Part shown: in pieces, positions 21,228-32,392 of the stretch
Position numbering within the stretch: position 1 is the stretch's first letter
How the letters are laid out: every line of letters starts with the position of its first letter
Assembly: GCA_015295945.1 (NCBI GenBank)
Contig: DVED01000105.1
Coordinates: forward strand, 1 to 64,000
Direction: 5' to 3'
Source of the DNA: Oscillatoriales cyanobacterium M59_W2019_021
GTDB taxonomy: Bacteria; Cyanobacteriota; Cyanobacteriia; Cyanobacteriales; Geitlerinemataceae
Length of the DNA: 64,000 nucleotides
Made by a program: the position numbers and the translations under genes
Notes under the pieces: model-generated
The model's input: the letters and a program-made list of their open reading frames with translations, nothing else
Told to the model about the DNA's origin: nothing
Databases searched by the model: none

Positions 21228-23681
21228 ATGATTCACCAACCCCCTCGACCCCCTATTCCCCCGCATACCTGGAGTCGTCCCATCGGTTTGGGTTGGGACA
21301 AACCGTACGCCGTTCGTTACGCCAGCAATCTCGATGACGGGCCCTGGCACGGAATGCCGTTGGGGGGGTTGGGTGCGGGTTGCATCGGTCGTTCCCCTCG
21401 AGGTGACTTCAATTTGTGGCATTTAGACGGCGGCGAACACATCTTTCGCAACTTACCCGCCTGTCAGTTTAGCGTTTACGAGGAAGCGGGAAGAACCAGC
21501 CAAGCGTACGCCATGTGTACCGAACCGCCGGAGGATGGCACGCTGTCGGCGTGGAATTGGTATCCCCGCCATCCTGGGGAAGATGGGGAAACCTTTGGCG
21601 GAACTTATCACGCACTTTATCCTCGCAGTTGGTTTGTTTACGAAAATGTCTTTCAAGCTCAAATAACCTGCGAGCAATTTTCACCAATTTTGCCGAATAA
21701 CTATCAGGAAACCAGCTATCCGATCGCCATTTTTGAGTGGACAATTCACAATCCCACCGACGAACCCATAACGGTTTCAATTATGTTAACTTGGGAAAAT
21801 ATTGTCGGTTGGTTTACGAATGCGATTAAGTCTCCCAAAGTGCGAGTGCGAGATGACGGCAGTCCGGTGTATGAGTATGAATCCCGTTGGGGAGAAAGTG
21901 GGGGAAATTTCAATCGCTGGATCGAGGATTTTTCCCGGTTGGGTTGCGTCATGAGCGGCAATTTTTCCGGAGAAGAATTGGCAGAAGGGGAGGGACAAAT
22001 GGCGATCGCTACCATTACCAATCCGATCGTCGAAGTGTTTTATCATACGGGTTGGAATCCCGTGGGCGATGGCGATGAAATTTGGCAGCATTTTGCCACC
22101 GACGGTTCTTTACCGGATATTGCCAACGAAACCCCGGCACGAGAAGGGGAACGCCTCGCCACTGCCATTGCCGTTCGCACGACGATTCGACCGGGGAAAA
22201 CGCGCAAAATTCCCTTTATTCTCGCGTGGGATTTCCCCATTACCGAGTTTGCCGCAGACATTAAATATTATCGCCGTTACACCGATTTTTTCGGACGAAG
22301 CGGTCAAAATACCTGGTCGATGATTCGCACGGCACTGAAGCATTCGGACACTTGGAAAGAGGAGATTGAAACTTGGCAAGAACCAATTTTAACGGATGAC
22401 GAATTGCCGAATTGGTTGAAAATGGCGCTGTTTAACGAACTGTACGATCTCACTAGTGGCGGCACTTTGTGGACGGGAGTGGATGAGAACCATCCCATCG
22501 GTCAATTTGGGGTTTTGGAATGTTTTGATTACCGCTGGTACGAAAGTTTAGATGTGCGGTTATATGGTGCGTTTGCGCTGTTAATGCTTTGGCCAAAACT
22601 CGAAAAATCGGTGATGCGATCGTTTGCGATGGCAATTCCCACCCACGATGAAACACCGCGCGTTATTGGCTATAACCAAGCACCTGCCATTCGCAAAGCT
22701 GCCGGAGCAACGCCGCACGATTTAGGTGCGGCAAACGAACATCCTTGGGTGCAAAGTAATTATACCAGCTATCAAGATTGCAATTTATGGAAGGATTTAC
22801 CGTGCGATTTTGTCTTGCAAGTTTATCGAGATTTTAAGTTAACGGGAGGTGACGATTATCCCTTTTTATGGGACTGTTGGTCGGCGATCGTGGAAACTTT
22901 AGACTATTTGAAAACGTTCGATCGCGATGGGGATGGAATTCCCGAAAATGGCGGCGCACCCGATCAAACCTTTGACGATTGGAAGTTGCAGGGAATTAGT
23001 GCGTATTGTGGGGGATTGTGGTTAGCGGCACTGGAAGCAGCGATCGCGATCGGCAATCTTTTGCTCGAACATCCTCAACAGATCGAATTTGAGTTTTCGA
23101 TTCCCACTTCGCGCGAATCTTCTGCTGATTTGCTTGCCTGTATCGCTACTTATCAAACATGGTTGGAACAGGCAAAACCGCTGTATCAAGAAACCCTTTG
23201 GAACGGTCGGTATTACCGTCTCGATCGCGATAGCGGGTCGGATGTGGTGATGGCAGATCAGCTGTGCGGGCAGTTTTACGCCCGGTTGTTAGAATTGCCA
23301 GATATCGTACCGGAAGAGTGCGCTATCTCTGCCCTAAAAACGGTGTATGAAGCTTGTTTTGTAAATTTTAATCAAAAACTAGAAACGCCGATCGGGGCGG
23401 CAAATGGGGTTAAATTAGACGGCTCTCCGGAAAATCCCAATGCTACCCATCCGTTAGAAGTTTGGACGGGAATTAACTTCGGTTTGGCAGCCTTTGCTAT
23501 TCAAATGGGGATGAAGGAAGAAGGGTTGAAATTAGCCGAAGCGGTGGTTTTGCAAACCTATACCAATGGTTTGCAATTTAGAACGCCGGAAGCGATTACG
23601 GCGGTGGGAACGTTCCGTGCCAGTCATTATTTACGAGCGATGGCAATTTGGGCAATTTATGGAATGTTGCGGAAGTTTTAA
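21228..23681 (+). CDS. GH116-family glycoside hydrolase (GBA2/bile acid beta-glucosidase-like)
   Basis: GMPLGGLGAGCIGRSPRGDFNLWHLDGGEH...NELYDLTSGGTLWTG...DRDGDGIPENGGAPDQTFDDW. Confidence 0.9.
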   Translation: MIHQPPRPPIPPHTWSRPIGLGWDKPYAVRYASNLDDGPWHGMPLGGLGAGCIGRSPRGDFNLWHLDGGEHIFRNLPACQFSVYEEAGRTSQAYAMCTEPPEDGTLSAWNWYPRHPGEDGETFGGTYHALYPRSWFVYENVFQAQITCEQFSPILPNNYQETSYPIAIFEWTIHNPTDEPITVSIMLTWENIVGWFTNAIKSPKVRVRDDGSPVYEYESRWGESGGNFNRWIEDFSRLGCVMSGNFSGEELAEGEGQMAIATITNPIVEVFYHTGWNPVGDGDEIWQHFATDGSLPDIANETPAREGERLATAIAVRTTIRPGKTRKIPFILAWDFPITEFAADIKYYRRYTDFFGRSGQNTWSMIRTALKHSDTWKEEIETWQEPILTDDELPNWLKMALFNELYDLTSGGTLWTGVDENHPIGQFGVLECFDYRWYESLDVRLYGAFALLMLWPKLEKSVMRSFAMAIPTHDETPRVIGYNQAPAIRKAAGATPHDLGAANEHPWVQSNYTSYQDCNLWKDLPCDFVLQVYRDFKLTGGDDYPFLWDCWSAIVETLDYLKTFDRDGDGIPENGGAPDQTFDDWKLQGISAYCGGLWLAALEAAIAIGNLLLEHPQQIEFEFSIPTSRESSADLLACIATYQTWLEQAKPLYQETLWNGRYYRLDRDSGSDVVMADQLCGQFYARLLELPDIVPEECAISALKTVYEACFVNFNQKLETPIGAANGVKLDGSPENPNATHPLEVWTGINFGLAAFAIQMGMKEEGLKLAEAVVLQTYTNGLQFRTPEAITAVGTFRASHYLRAMAIWAIYGMLRKF

Positions 23682-23694
23682 CCGACGCGAAGAC

Positions 23695-23763
23695 GGGCGA
23701 AGCGTTTGGGCGATCAATTCCAGGCAAAACCCAGAATCTACAGTCCAAATGCTTCGCCCCTAC
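23695..23763. repeat. MITE-like inverted-repeat element (GTAGGGGCGAAGC family)
   Basis: GGGCGAAGCGTTTGGGCG ... CAAATGCTTCGCCCCTAC. Confidence 0.6.
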
Positions 23764-23807
23764 ATTTCAATCTTGATTTGCAGAATCGATCGAAAATCCA
23801 AAATCGG

Positions 23808-24392
23808 ATGAATCTAGAGAAGAAAACATTACGTCGATCGCTCTTGAAACAGCGTCAAGCTTTAAGTATTGAAGAATGGCGAGAAAAAAGCGATCGCCTT
23901 TGTATGAACTTACAAGCTTCGCCGCAATTCATATCCGCTCGCACCATCCTTACCTATTTCAGTTTTCGCCAAGAACCGGATTTGAGTTCCTTATTGGAAA
24001 TGCGATCGAGTTGGGGCATTCCGCGATGCGTCGATCGAACTTTGGTATGGCATCGCTGGCAACCGGGCGATCCTTTGCTACCCGGAGCTTACGGCATTTT
24101 AGAACCCGATTCTCAATTACCGCAGCTTGTTGCCAAGGAGATCGATTTAATTTTAGTTCCCGCCGTAGCGTGCGACGATCGCGGCTATCGGTTGGGGTAT
24201 GGTGGAGGTTATTACGATCGCCTGTTCGCCTCGCCGGAGTGGGCAAGCATCCCCACCATCGGCATCGTATTTGAGTTTGCCTACCTGCCGGAGTTACCCG
24301 TCGAACCGTGGGACAAACCCCTCGACGCTGTATGTACGGAAGCTGGATTTTCGTCATCCCAAACGGACGTTTCTCCAGTCAAACTGTATTAA
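23808..24392 (+). CDS. 5-formyltetrahydrofolate cyclo-ligase
   Basis: LRRSLLKQRQALSIEEW...DLILVPAVACDDRGYRLGYGGGYYDRLF. Confidence 0.93.
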   Translation: MNLEKKTLRRSLLKQRQALSIEEWREKSDRLCMNLQASPQFISARTILTYFSFRQEPDLSSLLEMRSSWGIPRCVDRTLVWHRWQPGDPLLPGAYGILEPDSQLPQLVAKEIDLILVPAVACDDRGYRLGYGGGYYDRLFASPEWASIPTIGIVFEFAYLPELPVEPWDKPLDAVCTEAGFSSSQTDVSPVKLY

Positions 24393-24449
24393 AAATTTAC
24401 AAAATTGTTAACTATTAAAACAACGATCGGTCAAAGACAGACATTTTTT

Positions 24450-24455
24450 TATAAT
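24450..24455 (+). promoter_or_regulatory. candidate psaK -10 element TATAAT
   Basis: TATAAT 109 nt upstream of psaK start; no good -35 at 17 nt. Confidence 0.35.
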
Positions 24456-24563
24456 CTTGTTTTAAGTTTTACAAAAAAGGCGATCGACCGTCGGCAACCT
24501 GCATTGAAGACAGGGAAAGCGGGCGATCGCAATCGACAACTTAAAAAATTAGGAGACAAAACC

Positions 24564-24839
24564 ATGATTTCTTCCATTTTAATGACGGCGGCTTATGCCC
24601 AAACCACCGAGTGGTCTTTAGGTGTGGGAATTACGATGATCCTGTGCAATTTATTTGCGATTGCGATCGGTCGCTCTGCCATTCAAAATCGCGGACAGGG
24701 TCCGGCACTGCCGATTTCGGGTTCTAGTTCCAGCTTGTTTGAAGGGTTTGGCTTGCCGGAACTGCTGGCAACCGCTAGCTTCGGTCATATCCTGGGTGCC
24801 GGGATGATTTTGGGTCTGGCAAACGCGGGTGTTTTCTAA
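24564..24839 (+). CDS. psaK: photosystem I reaction center subunit PsaK
   Basis: EWSLGVGITMILCNLFAIAIGRSAIQ...LPELLATASFGHILGAGMILGLANAG; AGGAG upstream of ATG. Confidence 0.93.
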   Translation: MISSILMTAAYAQTTEWSLGVGITMILCNLFAIAIGRSAIQNRGQGPALPISGSSSSLFEGFGLPELLATASFGHILGAGMILGLANAGVF

Positions 24840-24928
24840 GTAGAATCTCCTCGATGCCGGGTCGTTGAGAGAATTCCATACCTGGCATCAAATTCGCATC
24901 ATGATAATGGGAGCAAATCGATCATGCT

Positions 24929-24962
24929 AAAAAGCCCCCAAATCTGATTTTGGAGGCTTTTT
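24929..24962 (+). terminator. intrinsic terminator downstream of psaK
   Basis: AAAAAGCCCCCAAATCTGATTTTGGAGGCTTTTT hairpin with T-rich end. Confidence 0.75.
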
Positions 24963-24970
24963 AGTGGGTA

Positions 24971-25042
24971 AGCGGGTGACGCGATTCGAACGCGCGACAT
25001 TCACCTTGGCAAGGTGACGCTCTACCACTGAGCTACACCCGC
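24971..25042 (-). tRNA. tRNA-Gly (GCC)
   Basis: Minus strand GCGGGTGTAGCTCAGTGGTAGAGCGTCACCTTGCCAAGGTGAATGTCGCGCGTTCGAATCGCGTCACCCGCT; anticodon loop TTGCCAA, 7-bp acceptor stem. Confidence 0.97.
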
Positions 25043-25666
25043 GAAACTCACGTGTTTATTATCATGACAAATCCATCGGCATTTGTCAACCTCCTTCGCC
25101 AATTCGATCGGGCAACGATCGAGAGCATTGACACCCACATCCCCAGAACCTTCCATCCCATGGGGATTCTAGCCGTCGCCAGAACGCTGAGGAGACGCTA
25201 TCTACACTCCCACTGGGGTTCGTCCACTCCCAAAAGATGTTTAGAACGAAACTGGGCGATCGATTTGCCGCGTCCGAGGAGGCTTGGCTGTGCCACCTAG
25301 AAATGGCAGACCTCAATGCTTCAAAGGAGAAGGGGAACGTCGGAACCGGGAATTCCCAATGTCGAAGTGAATGTATATTAACGTATCCGCAAGTCAACGG
25401 ATCGGCAATCTGACGATCTCATCCCCCATCTACGTATCTTTACAGAAACTTCAAACAAGTGGCTAATATTTAAAGTCTTGATAAAGATCGAGCGAGTTGA
25501 CGAAAACTCGTACGTTGCTGCTCTCCTCTTTTTTTTTAGTTATTTATACTGAAAGACAAGATTCTAGCTTTGAAAACCTTCGTAAAATTACGTAAATTAA
25601 CCGATCGGTATAGAAAACGGCAATTGAGGATTGCTGGACGTGTTCTTCAAGATAGGAAATCTACCC

Positions 25667-26623
25667 ATGAAAAACTCGACCGACCCCATTGTTGTCGCGT
25701 GTGCAGCCGATGACTTCTTTGCAATGCCCCTCGCGGTTACAGCCGATTCGGTTGTAGCAAATCTTAACAAAAATGCCTGGATCGATTTCTACATTCTCGA
25801 TGGGGGTATCCAACCATCGAACCGGAAAAAAATCATCCAATCTTTAAAGGGAAAACCCATCGAAATTCATTGGGTTAAACCTCGCTCCGACTATATGGAG
25901 CAGCTTTATATTCGATCTCAAAGCACCTACCCAATTTCCGCTTACTACCGCTTGTTATTACCGGAAATTATTCCCGATCGCTATCGAAAAGTCATTTATC
26001 TCGATACCGATGTGATTCTTCTCGAGGATATCGCCAAGCTGTGGAACCTCGAACTCGGAGACTATCATATGTTGGCAGCAATGGATGCCGCCAATCGCCA
26101 GATGGATTGGCCCGCACATCTCCAACATCTCGACTTCAATTCACTGGGGGTTTCTCGAGAAGCGAAATACCTTCAGTCGGGCGTTTTGCTCATCGATCTC
26201 GATAAATGGCGAGCCGATCGCATTTCCGAAAAACTATTGGACTTCATCGCCAACCATCTGGAATTGCCCTATCCTGACATGGATGCGTTAAACTTCGTTC
26301 TTTCTGGAAAATGGGGCGAACTCGATCCTCGGTGGAATCAAATCCCAGTGGTTCACAACTTCAAATCTTGGGAAGATAGCCCGTATACGCAAGAGCAATT
26401 TAACAACGTCGTCCGCAATCCGTTTATTATTCACTACGGTTCTAAGCCCAAACCTTGGCATCGGGGTTGTATCCATCCTCAAGCCTCTTTATGGTACGAT
26501 TATCTCAATCAAACCGCTTGGGCGGGTTGGGAAAATACCTTTGTCGATCGCCATCTTCACTTGATGCGTCGAATTGGGCGGCGGTTAGTGAAAAACACGA
26601 AAAAACTCGTAGCTGTTTCGTAG
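25667..26623 (+). CDS. glycosyltransferase family 8 protein
   Basis: YRLLLPEIIPDRYRKVIYLDTDVILLEDIAKLWNLELGDYHMLAAMD (DxD) and HYGSKPKPWHRGC. Confidence 0.93.
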   Translation: MKNSTDPIVVACAADDFFAMPLAVTADSVVANLNKNAWIDFYILDGGIQPSNRKKIIQSLKGKPIEIHWVKPRSDYMEQLYIRSQSTYPISAYYRLLLPEIIPDRYRKVIYLDTDVILLEDIAKLWNLELGDYHMLAAMDAANRQMDWPAHLQHLDFNSLGVSREAKYLQSGVLLIDLDKWRADRISEKLLDFIANHLELPYPDMDALNFVLSGKWGELDPRWNQIPVVHNFKSWEDSPYTQEQFNNVVRNPFIIHYGSKPKPWHRGCIHPQASLWYDYLNQTAWAGWENTFVDRHLHLMRRIGRRLVKNTKKLVAVS

Positions 26624-26903
26624 TTTTTAGTTCGATGACTGTTATCCTTTAGAGAAAACTGGGATACACCCGATTGCACTAGGTTTAAGTATTCTATCTA
26701 AAAGCAAAAACTCTTGCAGCTTAAGTCTCGCAAAGACGATACGAATCTGTCAATTTCTAGCCGATTGCTGACAGCTAACAGCCGATCGCGTAGCGTCTCG
26801 GAACGAGAATCGTAATAGAAAGACTTCGATTTTGGAAACGCCAGTGCTTTTCTCAAGTGGCAGTTGCCGCTATGATAACTAGTTACTCTGTTGTTGCGGA
26901 CTC

Positions 26904-28259
26904 ATGCAAATTCCCCTCACTCACCTCCAAGACGTTCTCTCCACGCCACTCCTCAACGGTTCGGAACTCCCTCCGAATACTCTCTGTACGGGAATTGTTA
27001 CCGATAGCCGCAGCCTCAAACCTGGGGAAGCGTTCTTGGCATTGCGGGGGGAAAAATTTGACGGACACGCTTTTGTGGAGACGGCGGCGGAACGGGGGGC
27101 AATTGCCGCGATCGTCGATCGCCTATTGCCGCTACCCATCCCGCAATTTGTCGTTGGCGATACGTTGAAAGCGTATCAAAAAATCGGGCGGTGGTGGCGC
27201 GATCGCTTTTCAATTCCCGTCATTGGTATTACGGGTTCGGTGGGGAAAACCACGGCAAAAGAGTTGATTGCTGCCGTGCTATCCACTCACGGAAAAGTCT
27301 TAAAAACAGAAGCCAACTATAACAACGAAATTGGCGTTCCCAAAACCCTATTAGGCTTAACCGAAGAACACGACTTTGCTGTCATCGAAATGGCAATGCG
27401 CGGACGGGGACAAATTGCCGAGTTAACTGAAATTGCCCGTCCCGATATCGGCATCATTACTAACGTAGGTACGGCACATATCGGCTTGTTAGGTTCGGAA
27501 GAGGCGATCGCCCAAGCCAAATGCGAACTCCTGGCAGAAATGCCGGATACTAGTATTGCCATTCTCAATCACGATAACCAACGGTTAATGGATACTGCCG
27601 CCACTGTTTGGCAGGGAAAAACGATTACTTTTGGCTTGCAAGGCGGCGAGGTTTGCGGCAAATTCATCGATGCAAACACGATCGATCTCGAAGGAATTCG
27701 GTTGCCGTTACCGCTTGCGGGAGAACACAATGCTCTCAATTATTTAGTGGCGATCGCCGTTGCCAAAGTGTTAAATCTCGATTGGTCGCATTTGGCAAAT
27801 GGATTATCGGTGGTATTACCCGACGGTCGTGCCAAACGCTACGAATTAGACAACGATATTGTCGTTTTAGATGAAACCTACAATGCAGGTTTGGAGTCGA
27901 TGTTAGCGGCGTTGAAACTGTTAGCCCAAACTCCGGGACAGCGACGAATTGCCGTGTTGGGAACGATGAAAGAATTGGGCGATCGATCGATCGAATTTCA
28001 CCGACAAGTGGGAGAAGTGGCACGGCAATTAAACCTCGATGCGCTGTTGATTTTAGCCGATTTACCGGAAGCCGAAGCAATGGCAAAAGGGGCAGAAGGT
28101 TTACCCGTTGTGGAAGTTATCGATTTTGCGACACCGAATGCCCATGAATTGTTAGCAAAACGCTTGCAAGAATTCGCGCAACCGGGCGATCGCCTTCTAT
28201 TTAAAGCATCTCATTCCGTCGCCCTCGATCGGGTTGTCGATCAGTTTAAAAATCGATAG
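26904..28259 (+). CDS. murF: UDP-N-acetylmuramoyl-tripeptide--D-alanyl-D-alanine ligase
   Basis: GITGSVGKTTAKELIAAVLS, TEANYNNEIGVPKTLLGL, VLDETYNAGLESMLAALKLL. Confidence 0.95.
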   Translation: MQIPLTHLQDVLSTPLLNGSELPPNTLCTGIVTDSRSLKPGEAFLALRGEKFDGHAFVETAAERGAIAAIVDRLLPLPIPQFVVGDTLKAYQKIGRWWRDRFSIPVIGITGSVGKTTAKELIAAVLSTHGKVLKTEANYNNEIGVPKTLLGLTEEHDFAVIEMAMRGRGQIAELTEIARPDIGIITNVGTAHIGLLGSEEAIAQAKCELLAEMPDTSIAILNHDNQRLMDTAATVWQGKTITFGLQGGEVCGKFIDANTIDLEGIRLPLPLAGEHNALNYLVAIAVAKVLNLDWSHLANGLSVVLPDGRAKRYELDNDIVVLDETYNAGLESMLAALKLLAQTPGQRRIAVLGTMKELGDRSIEFHRQVGEVARQLNLDALLILADLPEAEAMAKGAEGLPVVEVIDFATPNAHELLAKRLQEFAQPGDRLLFKASHSVALDRVVDQFKNR

Positions 28260-28337
28260 TTTAAATTATGGCGAACAGTCGATCGCCAGATAGTCAAAAT
28301 TGGTAATTTCCCCCAATTCCCAAACTTAAAATTCATC

Positions 28338-29066
28338 ATGCCTTCCCTGAAAAACTCCGTTCATCCCCCAGAAACTCAGTCCCAAGAAACTCAACCGATT
28401 TCTTGGGAAGATGCCGTTTTTCCCTCTAGCGAAATTGACAGCGATGAACCTCAATGGGAAAGCACATTACACCTCCAACAAATTTTGTTATTTCTCAAAT
28501 GCCTAAAATGGATTTGGAGAGACAGAACGGACTATTACGCAGCCGGAAACCTCAGTATCTATTACAGTCCTCACCAACGAAAAACTGAAGATTTTCGAGG
28601 TCCAGACTTTTTCGTGGTGTTGGATACGCATCAAAAAATGCGTCGCAGTTGGGTCGTCTGGGAAGAAGGCGGAAAATACCCCAATCTGATTGTCGAAATT
28701 CTCTCGAAGAAAACCGCCAAGATCGATCGAACCGAGAAGAAAAAACTCTACCAAGATACCTTTCGGACTCCCGATTACTTTTGGTTCGATCCGCAAACCT
28801 TAGAGTGGAAAGGGTTTCATTTAGTCGATGGCAAATACGAACCGATCAAACCGAACGATCGCGGATTGCTGTGGAGTCAACAGTTAGGATTGTATCTGGG
28901 AATTCACGAGAATTTCGTTCGGTTTTTCACCGCAGAGGGAGAACTCATTCCAACACCGGAAGAAGATGCACTCGCCGCGCAAGAAGCGTTGGACGCAGAA
29001 CGGCGTCGCAAGGAACAGCTAGAAGCTAAGCTTCGGGAATTAGGTATCGATCCGGATACGGTTTAA
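28338..29066 (+). CDS. Uma2-family (DUF820) PD-(D/E)XK putative endonuclease
   Basis: GPDFFVVLDTH...WEEGGKYPNLIVEILSKKTAKIDRTEKKKLYQDTFRTPDYFWFDP. Confidence 0.9.
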   Translation: MPSLKNSVHPPETQSQETQPISWEDAVFPSSEIDSDEPQWESTLHLQQILLFLKCLKWIWRDRTDYYAAGNLSIYYSPHQRKTEDFRGPDFFVVLDTHQKMRRSWVVWEEGGKYPNLIVEILSKKTAKIDRTEKKKLYQDTFRTPDYFWFDPQTLEWKGFHLVDGKYEPIKPNDRGLLWSQQLGLYLGIHENFVRFFTAEGELIPTPEEDALAAQEALDAERRRKEQLEAKLRELGIDPDTV

Positions 29067-29070
29067 GGGG

Positions 29071-31011
29071 CTAAGACACCGTACCCGTCAGCGGCGAACT
29101 CGCACTCGCCGCCGATCGAATGGGAATCCGCCCCGCCAAATATGCCAACCGTCCCGCTTCCACCGCCATTCCCATCGCCTGAGCCATCGCTGCCGGGTTT
29201 TTCGCCAGGGCGATCGCCGAATTGATCAAAACGGCATCCGCTCCCATTTCCATCGCCTGGGCGGCTTCGCTAGGCGTCCCAATTCCCGCATCTACCACCA
29301 CCGGAACGCTGGAATTTTCGATAATAATTTGGATGTTGGCAGCCGTTTGGATGCCTTGACCGGAACCGATAGGAGATCCCAAAGGCATCACCGTGGCGCA
29401 ACCCGCATCCTCCAACCGCTTCGCCAGCATGGGATCGGCGTTGATATAGGGCAACACGGCGAACCCTTCTTTCACTAACTGTTCGGCAGCTTGTAACGTG
29501 CCGATGGGATCGGGGAGTAAGTATTTCGGGTCGGGAATGACTTCTAATTTGACAAAGTTATTGTCTTCTTGTCCCAACAACTTCGCCATTTCCCGTCCCA
29601 ATCGCGCCACCCGTACCGCTTCCTCGGCGGTTTTGCATCCGGCAGTATTGGGCAGCATCCACAGGTTTTGCCAATCCAACGCTTCGGCTAACCCCTCGTG
29701 TCCCGGTGCGTTGGTTTGGACGCGACGCACCGCCACGGTGACGATTTCGCCCCCGCAAGCGGCGACGCTTTGGCGCATCTCGTCGAAATTGCGGTACTTG
29801 CCGCTTCCAGTCATCAAGCGGGAACGGAAAGTGCGTCCGGCGATGGTCAGGGGACGTTCTAAAACCTCTGAGGTTGTGGGGAGAGAGGGGCGTTGGGCGG
29901 AAATTATCATAGGTTGAGATGTAGGTGTTCGGGTTGGCGATTCCGTCGAAGTCTCGAATCGGCGGACGGCGAAATGGGCTAACAGCGGATCGGCTTTGCG
30001 GTCTAAAATCCAATCGGCTAACAACGCAGCCGTAATCGGTGCGAGTAAAATACCGTTGCGATAATGCCCCGTTGCCAGCGTTAAATTCTCGCAGTGACTC
30101 GCGCCGAGAATGGGTAGTTCGTCGGGGGTTGCCGGACGAAATCCCCACCAAAATTCTTCGATTTCGGCATTCGCTAAGGCGGGGTACAGGCGGGTGGCGC
30201 GATCGAGCAAAGCTTGGATTCCCTGAGGGGTATTGCCGCCGCGAAATCCCACCTCTTCGCTAGTTGCCCCGATAACGATGCGACCGTTGCGGCGGGGGAC
30301 GATATAGGTTTCGCTGCCGAATAAAACGCGCTTGAGGGGCAATTCGGGGGCGCGAACCGAGATCATTTGCCCCTTTTTCGGGTAAACGGGAATCGCCAGC
30401 AAATCGTTCGACCAAGCACCCGTCGCTAAAACGTAATGTTCGGCTTTTTCGATTCCGATCAAAGTCTGGACGCCGATAACCCGTCCCTGCTGCTGGAGGA
30501 TGCCCTCCACCGTTACCCCTTCTTTAACGGTCACGCCGAGTTGCCGTGCCGCCGCCGCCAATGACCGTGCTAACGATCGATTATCCACTTGCGCGTCTTC
30601 GGGAAACCACCATCCCCCGGTTACCTCGTCGCCCAAACCCGGTTGGTAGCGACGGATGGCATCGCCATCGAGCCAGTATGCCGGAGAGGTTTCCTCCCAG
30701 GATCGATCGTCCCGTTTGCTGTAAGTGGGGGCGAGAAAGCCGCAAGACCAATAGTCGGCGGAAATTCCAGACAGTTCTTCCAGCTTGCGCGTCCATTCCG
30801 GGTACAAATCCCGCGATCGCCAGCACAAATCGCGCATCGCTCCCGGCTCAATCCCTTCGCTTTGGGGAGCGAGCATTCCCGCCGCCGCCAGGGTAGCCGC
30901 TTCCGAGAAATCGCGCGTGACGACGGTAACGCTAGCACCGCGCAACTTCAACTCGACTGCCAGCGACAGACCGACAATACCGCCGCCAATAATTAAAATT
31001 TCGTGTGTCAT
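29071..31011 (-). CDS. thiO/thiG: bifunctional glycine oxidase ThiO / thiazole synthase ThiG
   Basis: N-term FAD motif [28 protein letters not shown]-term Thi[23 protein letters not shown]...[33 protein letters not shown]. Confidence 0.95.
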   Translation of the reverse strand: MTHEILIIGGGIVGLSLAVELKLRGASVTVVTRDFSEAATLAAAGMLAPQSEGIEPGAMRDLCWRSRDLYPEWTRKLEELSGISADYWSCGFLAPTYSKRDDRSWEETSPAYWLDGDAIRRYQPGLGDEVTGGWWFPEDAQVDNRSLARSLAAAARQLGVTVKEGVTVEGILQQQGRVIGVQTLIGIEKAEHYVLATGAWSNDLLAIPVYPKKGQMISVRAPELPLKRVLFGSETYIVPRRNGRIVIGATSEEVGFRGGNTPQGIQALLDRATRLYPALANAEIEEFWWGFRPATPDELPILGASHCENLTLATGHYRNGILLAPITAALLADWILDRKADPLLAHFAVRRFETSTESPTRTPTSQPMIISAQRPSLPTTSEVLERPLTIAGRTFRSRLMTGSGKYRNFDEMRQSVAACGGEIVTVAVRRVQTNAPGHEGLAEALDWQNLWMLPNTAGCKTAEEAVRVARLGREMAKLLGQEDNNFVKLEVIPDPKYLLPDPIGTLQAAEQLVKEGFAVLPYINADPMLAKRLEDAGCATVMPLGSPIGSGQGIQTAANIQIIIENSSVPVVVDAGIGTPSEAAQAMEMGADAVLINSAIALAKNPAAMAQAMGMAVEAGRLAYLAGRIPIRSAASASSPLTGTVS

Positions 31012-31244
31012 CTTCGTTGGATGCAGGGGGAAAGGAGCGTCGGGGATACAGATCGAACTTAAAGCCTTCCCCCATCTCCTTATTGTCTCATCCGCGCTTG
31101 ATCGCGCCCGTGCATTTAACACCCATTTAACGAAATCGGCATCGAAAGCTCGATCTTACCCCCGACTCCCTCTTTTGAACGCTTTCATCGCGTCCAAGGT
31201 CGAATCCATCCTCGCCATGGTTTCTCCGAGATCGTCCAAAAACC

Positions 31245-31634
31245 CTACCAGCGAGCCGGAATCGGTCGTCGGGAAACGTTGACATTCGTATTCGTTGAGG
31301 TTCCGGTATTGGCTGGGGGAGACGTTGAGGGTCGATTGGGAATCGTACTCGGAGCCTGAGTAACCGTTCCCGAGGGTACGGGAGTTGCCACCGGGGTTGC
31401 CGTGACCGGGGGGGTTTCGCCAGCCGGGACATTGGCGCCGACTTGCTGTGACGATACCGGATTAATGACGTTGAGACTCTGCTGTTCTGTCTCCGGTTTG
31501 TCCCCTCGAGGGATAAACTGAGAAATCGCCCAAGGTACTAAACCGACGAGTAACCCGAGCAGAAAACCGGAAACCCAAATACCTGTAGGGTTGAGAGCCG
31601 GACCCGACGAAGAAGGGGGAATTTGGTTAGTCAT
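31245..31634 (-). CDS. hypothetical protein with one TM helix and Pro/Thr-rich tail
   Basis: 129-aa ORF; GIWVSGFLLGLLVGLVPWAISQFI. Confidence 0.6.
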   Translation of the reverse strand: MTNQIPPSSSGPALNPTGIWVSGFLLGLLVGLVPWAISQFIPRGDKPETEQQSLNVINPVSSQQVGANVPAGETPPVTATPVATPVPSGTVTQAPSTIPNRPSTSPPANTGTSTNTNVNVSRRPIPARW

Positions 31635-31835
31635 GGGTAGATGGAACGGTATTCACAAGTGGATATCAATCGATCGTTTGAAAGGAGTTCAGAATCCAGA
31701 AGTTGCAGGAGTTCAGTAGTCAGTAGAAAGACAGGCACTATGCGCTCTTCTCTTCTGGACTCCTGTAGGCGCAGCCAGTGCGTAGCGCTTACTCCTGTAT
31801 TTTTCTCGGTCAGATTGGGGATCGGTGCGATTCTC

Positions 31836-32186
31836 CTAGGTCGTCGCCTCGCCAACGGGCGTCCACACGGGTTGAGAACCCTGTCCCCAAAACCCATCGT
31901 ACTTGGTGACTCGCAGATCTCCAAGTACCCGAGTTTGGCAAGCCAGACGGAGATTTCGCTCTGGGGAATGAGGCGGTAGGGAGCGCCGCGTGCGATCTCG
32001 CCAGTTGACCGGAGACGTTTCCCCTTCAATTTCCACGGCACAAGTGCCACAGCTTCCAATCCCGCGACAATTGATGAGGGCAGCATTGCCATTGTACAAA
32101 GCAATTCCACTTGCGAGTAACACTTGGCGAAGATTCGCGCCGCCCTCGCAAGCGATCGTTTTTCCACAAGCTGTGACAGTAGGCAT
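31836..32186 (-). CDS. 2Fe-2S iron-sulfur cluster-binding protein (ferredoxin-like)
   Basis: NCRGIGSCGTCAVEI...LACQT (C-x5-C-x2-C ... C). Confidence 0.9.
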   Translation of the reverse strand: MPTVTACGKTIACEGGANLRQVLLASGIALYNGNAALINCRGIGSCGTCAVEIEGETSPVNWRDRTRRSLPPHSPERNLRLACQTRVLGDLRVTKYDGFWGQGSQPVWTPVGEATT

Positions 32187-32392
32187 CGAAGATTTTTTCT
32201 CCTGCGAACTTGCTCACTCGATCTTCGGGCGGTGGATACCGAACGGAACGCCAATGCTTAAAAAAATCGAGTCGTTTTAATTCTGACTCTATTTTCTAAC
32301 AATACTTTCTAGAATAGGGGCGTGACCCATTGCCACGTCTCAATTCTTAATTGTTCGGGTTCGATCGCTTTTACTTTATTTTCAGAATTCCC

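Noticed and set aside
25490-25540. Hairpin CGAGTTGACGAAAACTCG followed by nine Ts upstream of the GT8 gene, possible sRNA terminator
   Set aside because: The strong stem is 18 nt from the T-run; too weak to call
32157-32170. TTTTTCCACA, an exact DnaA-box-like match
   Set aside because: Single occurrence inside the ferredoxin-like gene; no cluster or AT-rich DUE, so no oriC claim
31631-32254. 207-aa minus-strand ORF
   Set aside because: Overlaps the well-supported 2Fe-2S ferredoxin-like gene in a different frame, no coherent domain
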